Positions 5,652 to 7,568 of a stretch of 7,568 bases of DNA are shown piece after piece. Every line of letters begins with the position of its first letter. Position 1 is the first letter of the stretch. The position numbers were made by a program, and so were the translations under genes. Source of the stretch: Candidatus Latescibacteria bacterium 4484_107 (GTDB lineage Bacteria; Latescibacterota; 4484-107); the NCBI GenBank assembly GCA_002059205.1, contig MVCQ01000084.1, forward strand, positions 1 to 7,568, written 5' to 3'. Under the pieces are notes generated by a model that saw only the letters and a program-made list of their open reading frames with translations, was not told where the DNA came from and searched no databases.

Positions 5652-6164
5652 ATGCGACCGGACAAAATGGAGTATTTCCTCAGCATCGCCCTGAACGTGG
5701 CGAGGCGTTCGACGTGTCTGCGCCGGAACTACGGAGCCGTGATCGTGGACAAGCGGGGACACATCATCTCCACGGGGTACAATGGGCAGCCGCACGGAGT
5801 GGCGCATTGCCAGGTGTGCTACCGCCAAGAGCACCACGTTCCGCCCGGGGAACGATACGAACTGTGCCGATCCATCCACGCGGAGATGAATGCGCTGCTC
5901 ATTCCCTCGATGGAAGCGTGCGAGGAGGGCGTGATGTACCTCGCGGGATTCGATCACACGACGGGAAAGGAGATCATGGCGCGGCCATGCACGATGTGCT
6001 GGCGCATTATTCTGAATACCCCTCTCGAGGCGATCTCCTCGTGGATGCGCGGCGACAAACCGGAACGAATGCCGCTCAGACGCGTGCGAGAGCGATGTCC
6101 GGATGTGATTGTGGAAGGAGTGACCCTGGATTTTTGGGAGCGGTACGATCGGTCTGACGGATGA
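5652..6164 (+). CDS. dCMP/cytidine deaminase family zinc protein
   Basis: The 170-residue protein is a zinc-dependent nucleoside/nucleotide deaminase of the dCMP deaminase (ComEB-like) branch, which converts dCMP to dUMP for thymidylate synthesis. The active-site motif HAE is at residues 76-78 (SIHAEMNAL), with H76 as zinc ligand and E78 as proton shuttle. The PCxxC motif is at 112-116 (RPCTMC), giving C113 and C116. The GxxIVD..G.ILSTGYNG-type N-terminal segment (28-45) is conserved. Extra Cys and His residues (C53, C56, H61, H62, C72) fit the second, structural zinc site found in dCMP deaminases. A YLAGFDHTTGKEI stretch before PCxxC is longer than in the shortest members but occurs in this branch. 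The start at ATG 5652 is chosen for GGAG spacing. It lies 114 nt after smpB and ends 104 nt before a strong terminator hairpin. The family call is firm; preference for dCMP over other substrates is inferred. Confidence 0.9.
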   Translation: MRPDKMEYFLSIALNVARRSTCLRRNYGAVIVDKRGHIISTGYNGQPHGVAHCQVCYRQEHHVPPGERYELCRSIHAEMNALLIPSMEACEEGVMYLAGFDHTTGKEIMARPCTMCWRIILNTPLEAISSWMRGDKPERMPLRRVRERCPDVIVEGVTLDFWERYDRSDG

Positions 6165-6217
6165 GCGATCACGGGGATTGATTAATTAATTCGTAGGAAG
6201 GTTCCAAATTTGATTTG

Positions 6218-6246
6218 ACCGCGGAGAGCGTCGAGGACGCAGAGGA
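6218..6246 (+). repeat. dispersed intergenic repeat (ACCGC..GAG family), second copy
   Basis: ACCGCGGAGAGCGTCGAGG followed by ACGCAGAGG matches the copy at 5561-5589 at most positions after a one-base gap. Its first 14 bases also match the reversed right arm of that copy. The two copies lie on either side of the deaminase gene in the same orientation. Confidence 0.6.
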
Positions 6247-6267
6247 AAGAAGGTGAGAAAGTGAGAA

Positions 6268-6301
6268 GCAAAAGGGGCGACGTATAGGTCGCCCCTTTTG
6301 C
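6268..6301. terminator. bidirectional rho-independent terminator between convergent genes
   Basis: GCAAAAGGGGCGAC (6268-6281), a 6-nt loop GTATAG and GTCGCCCCTTTTGC (6288-6301) form a perfect 14-bp stem. The GC-rich core is flanked by four A and four T residues, so transcripts from either side end in a stem plus short U-run. It lies 104 nt after the deaminase stop and 26 nt after the end of the minus-strand gene, where a shared terminator is expected. The core GGGGCGAC/GTCGCCCC makes it a relative of the other GGGGCG palindromes in this window. Confidence 0.85.
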
Positions 6302-6326
6302 GTGGGAGGAGGAGAGAAAGGAACCC

Positions 6327-7568
6327 TTATTTGACATAGGCCATTTGTTGCGTAAGGGTCTGCCCATCATTTTTAAGCTGGTAAAAATAGGTTCCGCTGG
6401 CCACGGTTCTGCCTGCATCGTCCTGGCCGTCCCAGATGACCGAGCAGGAGCCGGCCGGCCTCTCGTCGCCTATGAGCGTGCGTACCTTTCGGCCGAGGAG
6501 GTCGTAGACGATCAGAGAGGTCGGACCGCTCTCCTGAAGAGTAAGCTGAATCCGGGTAGCGGCGTTGAAGGGATTCGGATGATTGGAGGCGTTCAGGGAG
6601 GAATTCAACAGATTGCGGTCTATCCGGACGAGCACGGGATCTCCAAGAACTATTTCTTCCTGTGGCGTAACGCCTTGAAGGCGATAGAAGTAGGTTCCCG
6701 TGGCGTGCAGGTCGGTGTCCGTATAGGAGTAACTCCCTCCGTTTTGTCCCACACCCGAAATGTCAAACGGGGTGATGCGTTCGCCGGGATCGTTCTCAGC
6801 CAGGCTTCTGTAGAGTTCAAAATTCAGTTCGGAGGGTTCGGAAAAAGTGACCCAGTTCAGCACAATTTTTCCCGCCTGGTTCGTCGCCGAAAAAGAGGCC
6901 AGCTCCGGACGGACCGGCTTTTGCGTCGGCGCGATGCACGTGAGCGGATCGCCCACTACAATGGACGCAAAATCGAGGTACGCCAGGGACATATAGGCTG
7001 CGTCGGCCAGCGGATAGCCAACCGCATACGCCGGATACAGAATTTCCTCGTGGCTGATGCTGGACGCATACGGCTCATACACGTTCCCGATTCCGCCGGT
7101 GCCGCCCGCCCGGATAAATTCGGCCACCTGACCGTGCGTGCTCTGATCCGGGCTTCGGAGGCCATACCCGTTGAAGCTCTCGTATGTATTGAACAGCGCG
7201 CCGTCCGCGTACTCGAACTGGAGAAAATCGGAGATATACCCGTCAGGCATACCCGCGTGAATGCCGTGGGACGTGTATCCCATCACCTTGGCCGGGGCCC
7301 GATTGATCCACGTTTTGTCGTCGGTCCACGGATCGGGGAAGACCGGCTCGCCCATGTCCACCAAACGGTCGTACGCGTCTTTCATTTGATCGTAGGTCTT
7401 CTCGTCGTCGTCCAACAGCCACACATATTCCTCGCGCTCTTTGCCCGCCTGCTGTGCGCGATCTATCATCCCCCTGATATCGTCCATCGAATAGCCGTCT
7501 AACCGCGTCACGAGATAGGAGAGCGTCAGGCCGTTCGAGTTCGAAAAGTGCGCGCCATCGAAGCGATA
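6327..7568 (-). CDS. TIGR03790-like secreted protein with type IX-style C-terminal sorting domain (5' end beyond window)
   Basis: The frame is open to the right edge, so the N-terminus is missing; 413 residues are visible. Residues about 1-210 resemble the uncharacterised TIGR03790 family: SYLVTRLDGYSMDD at the start, then GGTGGIGNVYEPY (about 155-167), and a region ending VVGDPL. A fibronectin-III-like stretch follows (about 217-315: KIVLNWVTFSEPSELNFELYR...GTYFYRL). The last 85 or so residues start with NHPNPFN and contain YDLLGRKVRTL and ASGTYFYQLK, ending AYVK. That is the FlgD-like / Por secretion (type IX) sorting-domain pattern, so the protein is probably exported and anchored or released at the surface. 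An internal GTG at 7509-7511 is not the start, because homologous sequence continues upstream of it. Distantly related folds include caspase-like peptidases, but I see no clear catalytic Cys, so enzymatic activity is doubtful. It is convergent with the deaminase gene. Confidence 0.82.
   Translation of the reverse strand, partial: YRFDGAHFSNSNGLTLSYLVTRLDGYSMDDIRGMIDRAQQAGKEREEYVWLLDDDEKTYDQMKDAYDRLVDMGEPVFPDPWTDDKTWINRAPAKVMGYTSHGIHAGMPDGYISDFLQFEYADGALFNTYESFNGYGLRSPDQSTHGQVAEFIRAGGTGGIGNVYEPYASSISHEEILYPAYAVGYPLADAAYMSLAYLDFASIVVGDPLTCIAPTQKPVRPELASFSATNQAGKIVLNWVTFSEPSELNFELYRSLAENDPGERITPFDISGVGQNGGSYSYTDTDLHATGTYFYRLQGVTPQEEIVLGDPVLVRIDRNLLNSSLNASNHPNPFNAATRIQLTLQESGPTSLIVYDLLGRKVRTLIGDERPAGSCSVIWDGQDDAGRTVASGTYFYQLKNDGQTLTQQMAYVK

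Noticed and set aside
6345..7502. 385-codon + strand frame opposite the TIGR03790-like gene
   Set aside because: It is antisense to a protein with clear domains and codon structure. The long open frame is a by-product of GC-rich coding sequence.

Overview
This window looks like a chromosomal segment of an uncultured bacterium. The taxon cannot be fixed from the sequence alone. The best clue is the last protein, which ends in a type IX-style C-terminal sorting domain beginning with the NHPNPFN signature. That domain is common in the FCB superphylum and neighbouring candidate phyla (KSB1, Latescibacterota, Poribacteria and similar lineages). A GH127 glycosidase next to generic amidohydrolase and dehydrogenase genes, and spacers packed with short dispersed palindromes, fit the same kind of organism. 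There is no phage, CRISPR, defence or rRNA/tRNA content.

Layout. Positions 1-705 carry no convincing gene and are visibly AT-richer than the rest. They hold a short non-autonomous element with 24-bp perfect terminal inverted repeats (38-344, possibly 31-351), then a sigma70-like promoter (570-598). From that promoter on, the + strand reads an amidohydrolase_2 family metal hydrolase (706-1533) and, 43 nt later, a D-isomer 2-hydroxyacid dehydrogenase (start best placed at GTG 1577, ending 2611). A 394-nt non-coding leader with hairpins and purine-rich degenerate repeats separates this pair from a large GH127 / DUF1680 (beta-L-arabinofuranosidase-type) glycosidase (3006-4958). A palindromic repeat/terminator region (4963-5020) follows, then smpB (5076-5537) and a zinc-dependent dCMP/cytidine deaminase (5652-6164). 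A 14-bp perfect hairpin (6268-6301) lies between the deaminase and a convergent minus-strand gene (6327 to beyond the right edge). That gene encodes a TIGR03790-like secreted protein with a fibronectin-like domain and a type IX-style sorting domain.

How the genes may work together. The amidohydrolase, dehydrogenase and glycosidase plausibly form a small carbohydrate or organic-acid catabolic group: a glycosidase releasing arabinofuranose-type sugars, a lactonase-like hydrolase and an NAD(P)-linked oxidoreductase. The substrate is inference. smpB (ribosome rescue) and the deaminase (pyrimidine nucleotide supply) are housekeeping genes. The last gene belongs to the cell-surface/secreted fraction.

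The most distinctive non-coding signal is the set of intergenic palindromes. One family has GTAGGGGC / GCCCCTAC ends and sits directly after stop codons. A second family, of ACCGC..GAG / ACGCAGAG type, lies on both sides of the deaminase gene. No clearly new multi-gene system is visible. The items most worth following are the miniature element at the left edge, the repeat families, and the pairing of a TIGR03790 domain with a type IX-type sorting tail.
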